From an uncultured Eubacteriales bacterium (GTDB taxonomy: Bacteria; Bacillota; Clostridia; Lachnospirales; Lachnospiraceae), in assembly GCA_900544525.1 (NCBI GenBank), contig UQVN01000105.1, forward strand, positions 1 through 10,445: a stretch of DNA of 10,445 bases, read 5' to 3'. Each line of letters begins with the position of its first letter. The first letter of the stretch is position 1. The notes under the pieces are model-generated. The model saw only the letters and a program-made list of their open reading frames with translations, did no database searches and was not told the DNA's origin. Made by a program: the position numbers and the translations under genes. Positions 1 to 7,034 of the stretch are shown in pieces.

Positions 1-79
1 TTTTCTCTTTATCTGTTATTTGTTATTCGTATTTATTATACTGAATTCTTCCTCTTATGTCCAATAGGAATCTTTTTTA

Positions 80-2851
80 TCATTTCTTCTTCTCTTTCGA
101 TTCTTTTTTTCCAATTCTCATCTCTTCCACATAATTGGCGAGATCCTCATCTAAATGATCAAATAAATAATTATGACTCTTTTCTTGTTTCTCTAAATAG
201 TCTGTACGAATTTGTTGATTCATTCTTTCTACTTCTTCTTTAAAATCTTTCGCAGAAAGCCTCTTTGCTCCTTGTCCTAAAATAATTACCTGTTCTAATT
301 TATCAGATGTAGCTACTGTAACATCATATTTTTTACCGATTTGATGGACTAACTTTTCAATATATTGATCCGCTGTTTCGGCTTCCTTTGTATAGACAAC
401 ATGAATATTGTGATAATTACTAATCTCCACGGGATGTCCTTCTAGTTTATAAGCATCAAAAACAACGACTAATTCACAGTGTTTAAATCCTTGATAGTTA
501 CATAAAATATCCATCAGCTTATTTCTTGCACCATCTATGCTAACAGCAGCTAGATCTTTTAATTCTTCCCATGAGAAAATGATATTATATCCATCCACAA
601 GCAAATACTCTTCTTGTTTTTTTATCGTTTCTTTTTTCTCTTCTTTTCTCTGCTTCCAAAGCAAACTCTCTTCCGATGGCGTTTCTATTTTCTTTTTCTC
701 TTTTTTATACTCAATGACTTGTCTTGTACCTCCTATGTCTCTTCTCTTTTTAAAAGAGCCTGTACCAAATGTGCGGTCAAAAATCTCTTCTATCTCATCA
801 TGACTAATAAAATCATCATAAGAACTTGTCTTCACTGACATTTCCTTTCTGGCAAAATCCTCTTTTTCCTTTCGAATCGTGTCAATCGCCTCTATGTGCA
901 TATAATCTTTTACTTGATACCAAGGTACTAAAAATCCTGCTCCATGGGCACAAAAGACAGAACCTGTCGGATTTTCCAAATCCCGTTCGGAATCATATCC
1001 AATAGCTTCTATTACCTCTTCTTGATTATGACAAGGCTCATACCCTTTAAAAGAACAAAACATTCGACCGCAACCTTTTGTATAAGAGATGAGTTCCGTC
1101 TGATACCCCCTCATAGTAGAAACGGGAGCTGTTCCTGTTAAAATCGCCATCTCTCCTTCCATCCATGGCCCTTCAAAACTTCCTTGCATTTTTTGAATAT
1201 CAGCCATGGCTCTTCCTACCTGTTCTGTCGGAAGTTCCATGCGAAATTCATAATACGGTTCTAACAACACACTTTTTGCCTCTTTTAACCCTTGTCGAAT
1301 GGCACGATAAGTGGCTTGACGAAAGTCTCCTCCTTCTGTATGCTTTTGATGGGCTCGTCCCGACACTAACGTAATCTTCATATCAGTAATCGGAGAACCT
1401 GTTAACACTCCAATATGTTCTCGTTCTTCTAAGTGGGTTAAAATAAGCCTTTGCCAATTTCGATCGAGCATATCTTCACTACAAGCGGTATCAAACTGCA
1501 ATCCACTTCCTGTTTCTGCTGGTTCCATCAAAAGGTGTACTTCTGCATAATGCCTTAATGGTTCAAAATGCCCAACCCCCTCTACCTTATTGGCAATCGT
1601 TTCTTTATATACAATATTTCCTGCTCCAAACTCTACCGATACACCAAAGCGTTCTTCAATCATTGTTTTCAAAATTTCAATTTGCACTTCTCCCATAAGC
1701 TGTGCATGGATCTCATTTAAACTTTCATTCCAAACAATATGAAGTTCTGGTTCTTCTTCTTCTAGCTGTTTTAACTGCTTTAACATAACAGGAAGATCCG
1801 TACCTTCTGGAAGCTGAATTTGATATGTAAGCACGGGTTCTAATACAGGCATATCAGAGGCAACTTCAATCCCAAGCCCTTGCCCTGGATACGTATTATT
1901 TAAACCAGTAACCGCACAAATTGTCCCTGCTTCCACTTCCTTTACGGACTCAAACTTCACTCCAGAATAAATTCGAATTTGATCAACTTTTTCTTCCCAC
2001 ACTTCTTGGTTTTCTTGTTTGTTATCCGATTTTTTGTTCGTTAAAATATCTTTGACTTTTAACGTTCCCCCTGTAATCTTCATATAACTTAAACGATTTC
2101 CTTGTGGATCTCTTGCAATCTTATATACTTTTGCCCCAAATTCTTTTGGATAATCAAAATCCATCATATATTCATCCATGCCCTTTATGAATTCCTCTAC
2201 ACCAAATAATTTAAGCGCAGAACCAAAGAAACACGGAAATAGTTTTCTTTCCTTTATCATCGTTTGAACGTCACTTTTTGTCACTTCTCCATTTTCTAAG
2301 TAACGTTCTAATATAGCTTCATCGCACACAGCAACCGATTCTAGCCACGCCTCATCTTCTCCATACGTTTCAAAATCAACACAATTTTCACTTAATCGCT
2401 TTTTCAATTCCAAAAGCAGTGCTTCTTTTTGGGTCCCCTCTTGATCCATTTTATTGACAAATAAAAATACAGGAATTTGATAACGTTCTAACAACTTCCA
2501 AAGAGTAAGCGTATGCCCTTGAACACCATCAGCTCCATTAATCACCAAAATAGCATAATCAAGCACTTGTAACGTTCGTTCCATTTCTGCTGAAAAATCC
2601 ACATGGCCTGGAGTATCTAAAAGGGTGACTTCTCGTTCCCCAATCGACAGCAATGCTTGCTTTGAAAAAATTGTAATTCCACGCTCTCTTTCTAACGCAT
2701 AGGTATCCAAAAAAGCATCTTTATAATCCACACGACCTAACTTTCGAATCGCTCCACTTAAATAAAGTAAACTTTCTGAAAGTGTCGTTTTCCCTGCATC
2801 TACATGAGCTAAAATTCCTAATACTAATTTCTTTTTCATTTCTATCTTCAT
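80..2851 (-). CDS. TetM-like translational GTPase fused to a C-terminal YacP/Rae1-like NYN endonuclease domain
   Basis: The 923-residue product should act on the ribosome in the cytoplasm. Residues 9-650 follow the EF-G/ribosomal protection protein plan. The GTPase motifs are AHVDAGKTT (15-23), RERGIT (55-60), DTPGH (79-83), NKMD (133-136) and GSA (210-212), followed by the later EF-G-like domains, including HTEGGDFRQ (504-511) and EPYYEF (531-536). A charged Lys/Glu-rich linker spans about 657-747. Residues 749-885 form an NYN (PIN-like) domain resembling Bacillus YacP/Rae1: LLVDGYNII (750-758), VVVFDAY (795-801), ETADQYIE (825-832), VATSD (846-850) and GQGAKRLSAKD (859-869), with likely metal-binding acids D753, D799, D828 and D850. 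Tet(M) is about 640 residues, so roughly 280 are extra. The second Met (residue 5, base 2839) is the likelier start: it gives the usual family N-terminus and has AGGA 11 bases upstream. Homology of both halves is clear; the joint function is inferred. Databases may label it tetracycline resistance, but the drug-displacing loop of Tet(M) is not conserved. Confidence 0.93.
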   Translation of the reverse strand: MKIEMKKKLVLGILAHVDAGKTTLSESLLYLSGAIRKLGRVDYKDAFLDTYALERERGITIFSKQALLSIGEREVTLLDTPGHVDFSAEMERTLQVLDYAILVINGADGVQGHTLTLWKLLERYQIPVFLFVNKMDQEGTQKEALLLELKKRLSENCVDFETYGEDEAWLESVAVCDEAILERYLENGEVTKSDVQTMIKERKLFPCFFGSALKLFGVEEFIKGMDEYMMDFDYPKEFGAKVYKIARDPQGNRLSYMKITGGTLKVKDILTNKKSDNKQENQEVWEEKVDQIRIYSGVKFESVKEVEAGTICAVTGLNNTYPGQGLGIEVASDMPVLEPVLTYQIQLPEGTDLPVMLKQLKQLEEEEPELHIVWNESLNEIHAQLMGEVQIEILKTMIEERFGVSVEFGAGNIVYKETIANKVEGVGHFEPLRHYAEVHLLMEPAETGSGLQFDTACSEDMLDRNWQRLILTHLEEREHIGVLTGSPITDMKITLVSGRAHQKHTEGGDFRQATYRAIRQGLKEAKSVLLEPYYEFRMELPTEQVGRAMADIQKMQGSFEGPWMEGEMAILTGTAPVSTMRGYQTELISYTKGCGRMFCSFKGYEPCHNQEEVIEAIGYDSERDLENPTGSVFCAHGAGFLVPWYQVKDYMHIEAIDTIRKEKEDFARKEMSVKTSSYDDFISHDEIEEIFDRTFGTGSFKKRRDIGGTRQVIEYKKEKKKIETPSEESLLWKQRKEEKKETIKKQEEYLLVDGYNIIFSWEELKDLAAVSIDGARNKLMDILCNYQGFKHCELVVVFDAYKLEGHPVEISNYHNIHVVYTKEAETADQYIEKLVHQIGKKYDVTVATSDKLEQVIILGQGAKRLSAKDFKEEVERMNQQIRTDYLEKQEKSHNYLFDHLDEDLANYVEEMRIGKKESKEKKK

Positions 2852-2899
2852 CCTATTCTATCTTATGATTTTATCCTATCTTTTTATTATTTTTTGTTT

Positions 2900-2959
2900 C
2901 TAACTTTTTTTACAACAACGATTGTGATGTGAGTGCCATTCACCACTCACAATCACCAT
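2900..2959 (-). CDS. Possible 19-residue leader peptide upstream of the GTPase-NYN gene
   Basis: An ATG-initiated frame of 19 codons (MVIVSGEWHSHHNRCCKKS) ends 48 bases before the first ATG of the GTPase gene and begins about 26 bases after the predicted transcription start. It is rich in His, Cys and Lys codons and lies across an imperfect hairpin, so a translating ribosome would melt that structure. The ribosome binding site is weak (AGAA only), which is the main argument against it. Short leader ORFs are established control elements of tet(M) and other ribosome-targeted resistance genes; that this is one is an inference from position. Confidence 0.35.
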   Translation of the reverse strand: MVIVSGEWHSHHNRCCKKS

Positions 2960-2963
2960 TGTT
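2917..2963 (-). promoter_or_regulatory. Imperfect hairpin in the 5' leader of the GTPase-NYN gene
   Basis: TGTGAGTG (2928-2935) pairs with CACTCACA (2944-2951) across an 8-base loop. The stem continues as GTGA (2924-2927) with TCAC (2953-2956) past one bulged A, then with a few weaker outer pairs. No U-tract follows on the minus strand, so it is not an intrinsic terminator by itself. It overlaps the possible leader ORF almost completely, which suits an attenuation or mRNA-stability element. Confidence 0.45.
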
Positions 2964-2991
2964 CTAATACGTTTGCTCTGTTTATTTTTTT

Positions 2992-3000
2992 ATTATACCA
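2992..3000 (-). promoter_or_regulatory. Extended -10 promoter for the GTPase-NYN gene
   Basis: On the minus strand the sequence TGGTATAAT is a perfect extended -10 (TGnTATAAT). No good -35 hexamer sits 16-18 bases upstream, which is tolerated with an extended -10. Transcription would begin near 2985 and give a leader of about 130 bases before the GTPase start. The promoter lies just downstream of the 3055-3099 terminator, so the gene is probably its own transcription unit. Confidence 0.6.
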
Positions 3001-3054
3001 CAGATTGGCAAACCAATAAAATGCTGATGATGCAGTGCTTTTTTTAGCTCATAA

Positions 3055-3099
3055 AAAAAGGATTTTTCTCCTCATTTCTTTTGGAGAAAAATCCTTTTT
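3055..3099 (-). terminator. Intrinsic terminator after the truncated ABC transporter gene
   Basis: A perfect 17-bp stem (AAAAAGGATTTTTCTCC at 3055-3071, its complement at 3083-3099) encloses an 11-base loop. Read on the minus strand the stem runs into seven consecutive T's. It lies 33 bases beyond the stop of the 3132-3569 gene and insulates it from the GTPase-NYN promoter. The AT-rich arms give a U-run on either strand, so it may work in both directions. Confidence 0.85.
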
Positions 3100-3131
3100 A
3101 CTTTCTAACGAAACGATGTAACTTATTCCGT

Positions 3132-3569
3132 TCACTTTTTTACACTTGTTCTTTCTACCACTTTACTATCCACATAATGGATACCTGCATGACTGCTAAT
3201 TCCTTTCACCCTTTTTAATAAAATGTGAACTGCCGTTTTTGCATAAAGCCATGTATGAAGGTAATTTGTAAATACATTTTGCACAAGAAAGATGAGCATA
3301 ACGATAACATTGATCAGAATTGCTCTTACTGCTGTTTCATGACGATAGGTAGCTTCATCAATAATATTTGCTGTCACAATCGGCAATACCCATACAGGCG
3401 AATGCTTGATAATAAAAAACAAAATAGAGCCGATTAACTCCCAATAGTGTCCTTTAAAAATGCGAATCAACATTTTTAAATTCCCACCTTTATTATCTTG
3501 AAATACTTTCATCAACTCTTCTTCACTTTTTTTCTTTTGTTTCTTTCCTTGTTTTTCATGCGCTTTCAT
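3132..3569 (-). pseudogene. Truncated ABC exporter half-transporter (N-terminal membrane part only)
   Basis: The 145-residue frame starts like a multidrug-type ABC half-transporter of about 600 residues: a charged cytoplasmic N-terminus, a first membrane segment at about 44-67 (WELIGSILFFIIKHSPVWVL), a second at about 82-103, and the family-typical YLHTWLYAKT at 103-112. Homology then stops. The last 33 residues (ending VVERTSVKK) are unlike the continuation expected for the family, and there is no ATPase domain. Transport is therefore impossible for this product alone. The start is well supported by AGGAGG five bases upstream, a promoter lies farther upstream, and a terminator follows, so the remnant may still be expressed. 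An internal deletion fusing the N-terminus to an out-of-frame or foreign tail is the simplest explanation. I could not identify the tail. Confidence 0.7.
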
Positions 3570-3623
3570 AACTTCCTCCTATCCTTTTTGTTATGATGAA
3601 CTCAATTTTTTATATTTAAAAAG

Positions 3624-3632
3624 ACTATAGCA
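3624..3632 (-). promoter_or_regulatory. Extended -10 promoter for the truncated ABC gene
   Basis: TGCTATAGT on the minus strand matches TGnTATAAT with one mismatch, 55 bases upstream of the start codon. No convincing -35 accompanies it. The position suits the truncated ABC gene, which has its own strong ribosome binding site. Confidence 0.4.
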
Positions 3633-3727
3633 CAATTTAATTTTGCATAGTATAACAAAACCATTTAAAAATTGTACAAATCTATTCTTTCTCTTATCAA
3701 ATATTTAAAATTCATTCTCATAATTTC

Positions 3728-4041
3728 TTATTCTTTAGGAAGACTATAAAAGTTACTAACATTCTGCCATAAACAGATATTCGCCCAAGAATAGTACCAG
3801 TACCCGTAAGAACCATAGACAAACAGAAGACGGTCGGAAAGACAAATACCAAGTGCCAGAAATATGATCAAAATTAATTTTTTTCGTTTTTTCTTCTCCA
3901 TCACCGCTAACAATAGTCAATGTAATACAAGCCTGATTCCCATCTCTGCTGTAATCAAAAAATTTAATTGCTGTGTTTTCACTTGCTGAATTTTCATCTG
4001 CTTTTATATCAAGCCATATGAATATAATTTTATCAATTAAA
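3728..4041 (-). pseudogene. Decayed reading frame of unknown family directly after the ABC fusion gene
   Basis: Immediately past the stop of the ABC fusion gene the minus strand has an open stretch with a coding look (IKFFDYSRDGNQACITLTIV, then ISGTWYL) but no usable start codon or ribosome binding site outside the transporter gene. Near 3842 the plausible reading changes frame. One continuation ends at 3728 as a Tyr/Trp-rich tail (YGSYGYWYYSWANICLWQ); the original frame ends near 3756. A separate reading from ATG at 3901 gives a 57-residue protein with a basic N-terminus and one hydrophobic segment (LILIIFLALGI), but it has only a weak GGTG upstream. I read the region as a 5'-truncated and probably frameshifted gene remnant. 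I do not recognise its family, and no promoter is visible for it. Confidence 0.3.
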
Positions 4042-6828
4042 TCATTCGCTACGAAGAGCAATAACTGGGTCTTTCTTGGCAGCCTTTTTTGCAGGAAGTA
4101 ACCCGCCAATTAAAGTAATTGCAATACTTAACACAATTAAGACAATCGCTGATGTCACAGGGAGCTGAGCGGTAAGTCCTGAAATTCCAGAAAGTTTTTC
4201 AATCAAAGAATTGATTGGAATCATTAACAAAAGAGATACGCCAATGCCAAGTATTCCTGCACAACAGCCAATAATAAACGTTTCTGCATTAAACACCTGA
4301 GATATGTTACGCTTGGATGCGCCAAGAGCTCGCAAAATACCGATTTCTTTGGTTCGTTCCATAACAGAAATATGTGTGATAATGCCTATCATAATACCAG
4401 AAACAACTAGAGATATGGCGACAAAGGCAATCAACACATAGGAAATACCATCAATGATTGTTGTAATAGAAGATGTCAAAAGTGCGACATAATCCGTATA
4501 GGTAATCTGAGCATCATCGCTTGCTGTTTCATTATAATTTGTAATACATTCGGCAATAGCATTCTTATCCTCAAAGCTATCGGCATAGATGCTGATGGAG
4601 GCAGGAGCATCGTAGCTGACCTTACCGAAGTCTTCCATATTTTCCTCGTAGGTCGATCCAGCAATGTATTCATCATAAAAAGTAATCAGGATATCCTCAT
4701 CGGGATCGTTTGCCAGCCATTGGTCAAGTGCTTCAGCCATTGTGTTTTCATCTATGCTCATACTACTGGTGGCATTTCCTATCTGGTTACTTCCTTGAAC
4801 GTTCTCTGATTTTTCTGCATTTTGCGTATTGTAATACATAACCATTTTGTAGAGAGACGCTTTATCAGAAACTCCCAGTGTTTCAATGTATTCTTTTGCA
4901 TCGGCAACCTTAGTATCATTATCCGGCGCTTCAAACTTCATACCTGTCAGTACATTGATTTCAGGTGTAGCCTCCTGTGCTGTAATAATAGCGCTTTCAT
5001 TTGTCTGTGTAATGACATAGTCTGTCAGTTTTGAAGTATACGCAATGGCAGTTGAAATCGTTGCATTCTCTGCGTCCTCTGCTGGACGAACGATACCGGT
5101 AATTTTCAACTCGACAGCATTTTTAAGAAGCTGTTCCTCATCCAGAGTATCCTCCTCAAGGTAAGTGAAGGTACCATCCTCGTTTTCAACATAATGGTCA
5201 CAAGCGGGAACCAAATAAAAAGTATGATCGCAGACATCTTCGTACTTAAAGCTGATTTCATCTGCTTTCTCACCATTCTCAATTTTTTCTACAGCATTTT
5301 CATATTGCTCAGCGGTAATAAGGCCCAGTTGATAGAGTGTACCTGCCGAAATACCGTTGTTTTCATCCAATACGAGAACGATTTCATCGTAGTTTTCCGG
5401 CCAGCTTCCATATAAAACATCATAGCTATCCGTTATTACCGGACTAATAGTCTCATTGTTTGAACCGACCATCAGTTCCGAAAAATTCTCAGCTCCCGAA
5501 GATGAAGTGCCACCAAGGGCGGCAGACATAATACCTGCCCGATTCCCAAATCTTCCTGTGTTATCAGATCCGCTACCAGTAGAAGAGACATTGTCAATGT
5601 CTGCATCACTGTTTACAAATACACCATCAGCATCATAGGAATATACATTGAAATTCACATCATAAGTATAGATTACGCCGTTTTTGCCAATATATTGCTG
5701 TATTTCACTATCTGAATCATCTAGATATTTTTTGAACTCAGTTAAATTGTTTTCTACGATACTGGAAGTCATTTTTTCCTTAGATTCTATGTCTGCGTAG
5801 TCGGCATAAATCCCGGAAAGTTTATCCGTATTTTCGGAATCTGTACCACGCCTCTCACTTATCATCTCTCTGCGTTCTCCCAATGCACTAGAAAGATCAA
5901 TCGTTTCAGCACTGATTGTCAGAGGATAGGAAGCCATCGTATCCTTTTGGACATCAGAAATATAGGTACTCATTCCAGTTGAAAGTGCAAGGATTAGCGC
6001 GATACCGATAATGCCAATAGAACCAGCAAAGGAAGTCAGCAATGTACGTCCTTTTTTGGTGCTCAGGTTGTTGAAACTAAGCGATAAGGCCGTAAAGAAA
6101 GACATCGAAATTTTCTTTCTCTTTTGCTGAACAACGGGTACCTCATTTGAGGTATATGGGTTAGAATCACTAGTAATTCTGCCATCTAGCAGCTTTACAA
6201 TTCTAGTAGAATATTTTTCAGCAAGTTCTGGATTATGTGTTACCATAATAACCAGCTTATCTTTTGCAATTTCCTTCAACAATTCCATGATTTGTATACT
6301 GGTTTCGGAATCAAGAGCACCAGTTGGCTCATCTGCCAACAGAATATCAGGATTATTGATTAGCGCCCGGGCAATGGCTACACGTTGCATCTGACCACCA
6401 GACATCTGATTTGGTTTCTTGTACATATGATCCCCAAGACCAACCTTTTTTAGTACAGCAATTGCCCTTTGTTTACGCTCCCTCTTAGACACCCCCGCCA
6501 AAGTTAACGCCAATTCCACATTTGCGAGAACGCTTTGATGAGGGATCAGGTTATAGCTCTGAAATACAAATCCAATGGAGTTGTTACGGTAAAAATCCCA
6601 ATCGGCATCCTTATATTTTTTTGTAGATACCCCGTTGATGATTAAATCACCACTAGTATAGCGGTCAAGGCCGCCAATAATGTTAAGCATCGTTGTTTTC
6701 CCAGAACCACTCTGTCCAAGAATCGAAACAAATTCATTTTCACGGAAACTGATACTTACACTTTTCAAAGCATCATGCTTTAAATCACCTGTTTCATAGG
6801 TTTTAACAATATTCTTTAATTCGAGCAT
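4042..6828 (-). CDS. ABC transporter, ATPase fused to an FtsX/MacB-type permease with a large extracytoplasmic domain
   Basis: The 928-residue protein combines nucleotide-binding and permease parts. The ATPase (about 1-225) has Walker A GQSGSGKTT (38-46), Q-loop Q90, signature MSGGQMQR (142-149), Walker B ILLADE (162-167), D-loop ALDS (171-174) and H-loop H198, typical of the LolD/MacB group. A first membrane helix follows (about 264-285), then an extracytoplasmic domain of roughly 500 residues (290-790), then three helices (about 794-818, 850-874, 890-912). The FtsX-type cytoplasmic motif ERTKEIGILRALGASK lies at 824-839. Such proteins act as dimers and move or extract peptides and lipids at the membrane by mechanotransmission rather than classical pumping. 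AGGAGG sits seven bases before the ATG. The gene is divergent from a two-component system that probably controls it. Substrate is unknown; an antimicrobial peptide or other envelope-active molecule is an inference from context. Confidence 0.92.
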   Translation of the reverse strand: MLELKNIVKTYETGDLKHDALKSVSISFRENEFVSILGQSGSGKTTMLNIIGGLDRYTSGDLIINGVSTKKYKDADWDFYRNNSIGFVFQSYNLIPHQSVLANVELALTLAGVSKRERKQRAIAVLKKVGLGDHMYKKPNQMSGGQMQRVAIARALINNPDILLADEPTGALDSETSIQIMELLKEIAKDKLVIMVTHNPELAEKYSTRIVKLLDGRITSDSNPYTSNEVPVVQQKRKKISMSFFTALSLSFNNLSTKKGRTLLTSFAGSIGIIGIALILALSTGMSTYISDVQKDTMASYPLTISAETIDLSSALGERREMISERRGTDSENTDKLSGIYADYADIESKEKMTSSIVENNLTEFKKYLDDSDSEIQQYIGKNGVIYTYDVNFNVYSYDADGVFVNSDADIDNVSSTGSGSDNTGRFGNRAGIMSAALGGTSSSGAENFSELMVGSNNETISPVITDSYDVLYGSWPENYDEIVLVLDENNGISAGTLYQLGLITAEQYENAVEKIENGEKADEISFKYEDVCDHTFYLVPACDHYVENEDGTFTYLEEDTLDEEQLLKNAVELKITGIVRPAEDAENATISTAIAYTSKLTDYVITQTNESAIITAQEATPEINVLTGMKFEAPDNDTKVADAKEYIETLGVSDKASLYKMVMYYNTQNAEKSENVQGSNQIGNATSSMSIDENTMAEALDQWLANDPDEDILITFYDEYIAGSTYEENMEDFGKVSYDAPASISIYADSFEDKNAIAECITNYNETASDDAQITYTDYVALLTSSITTIIDGISYVLIAFVAISLVVSGIMIGIITHISVMERTKEIGILRALGASKRNISQVFNAETFIIGCCAGILGIGVSLLLMIPINSLIEKLSGISGLTAQLPVTSAIVLIVLSIAITLIGGLLPAKKAAKKDPVIALRSE

Positions 6829-6855
6829 GTAATTACCTCCTATTCTTACCTAGGC

Positions 6856-6864
6856 ATTGTATCA
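6856..6864 (-). promoter_or_regulatory. Likely promoter of the ABC fusion gene (extended -10)
   Basis: TGATACAAT on the minus strand is an extended -10 with one mismatch, 28 bases upstream of the start codon. No good -35 is present; the best-placed hexamers read TTCTTG or similar. A weak -35 next to repeated half-sites is what one expects of a promoter that needs an activator. Confidence 0.45.
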
Positions 6865-6872
6865 TAATAAAA

Positions 6873-6932
6873 TAAACGCAAGAACACGCCAACGTAAACC
6901 TCCGGTAAACTTGCAAAAGTTTTAAGCTAAAC
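6873..6932. promoter_or_regulatory. Candidate response-regulator operator: four TAAAC half-sites in an 11-bp register
   Basis: TAAAC occurs on the plus strand at 6873-6877, 6895-6899, 6906-6910 and 6928-6932, that is with steps of 22, 11 and 22 bases. The middle pair is GTAAAC-N5-GTAAAC. Direct repeats of about 11 bp are the usual binding arrangement for tandem dimers of OmpR/PhoB-family regulators, and such a regulator is encoded 100 bases away. One half-site lies within the -10/-35 interval of the ABC gene promoter and the rest lie just upstream of it. Assignment to this regulator is an inference. Confidence 0.5.
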
Positions 6933-6971
6933 AAGATTGGCTAAAATCCCACCTAAGCCTTGTTTTGTTTA

Positions 6972-6999
6972 TCTACACGTGTCTTTTCTATGCTATAAT
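6972..6999 (+). promoter_or_regulatory. Promoter of the two-component system operon
   Basis: TATAAT at 6994-6999 is preceded by TG one base away (TGCTATAAT, a perfect extended -10). TCTACA at 6972-6977 is a fair -35 with a 16-bp spacer. Transcription would start near 7006, about 29 bases before the regulator's ATG. It looks strong enough for basal expression without an activator. Confidence 0.6.
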
Positions 7000-7034
7000 A
7001 AAAATTAATAAGAAAATTGTAGGAGGTGTTCCTT

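Noticed and set aside
537..1374. Several plus-strand ORFs of 65-88 codons within the GTPase-NYN gene
   Set aside because: They lie wholly inside a strongly supported minus-strand gene, have low-complexity or cysteine/serine-rich translations and no ribosome binding sites.
80..2851. Labelling the gene as tet(M)/tet(W) tetracycline resistance
   Set aside because: The protein is about 280 residues longer, carries a nuclease domain and lacks the Tet(M) domain IV drug-release loop sequence.
2917..2963. The leader hairpin as an intrinsic terminator
   Set aside because: No U-tract follows on the minus strand; the bases after it are A-rich.
7026..7034. GTG at 7026 as the start of the response regulator
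   Set aside because: It overlaps the AGGAGGTG ribosome binding site; the ATG at 7035 has ideal spacing and gives the normal family N-terminus.
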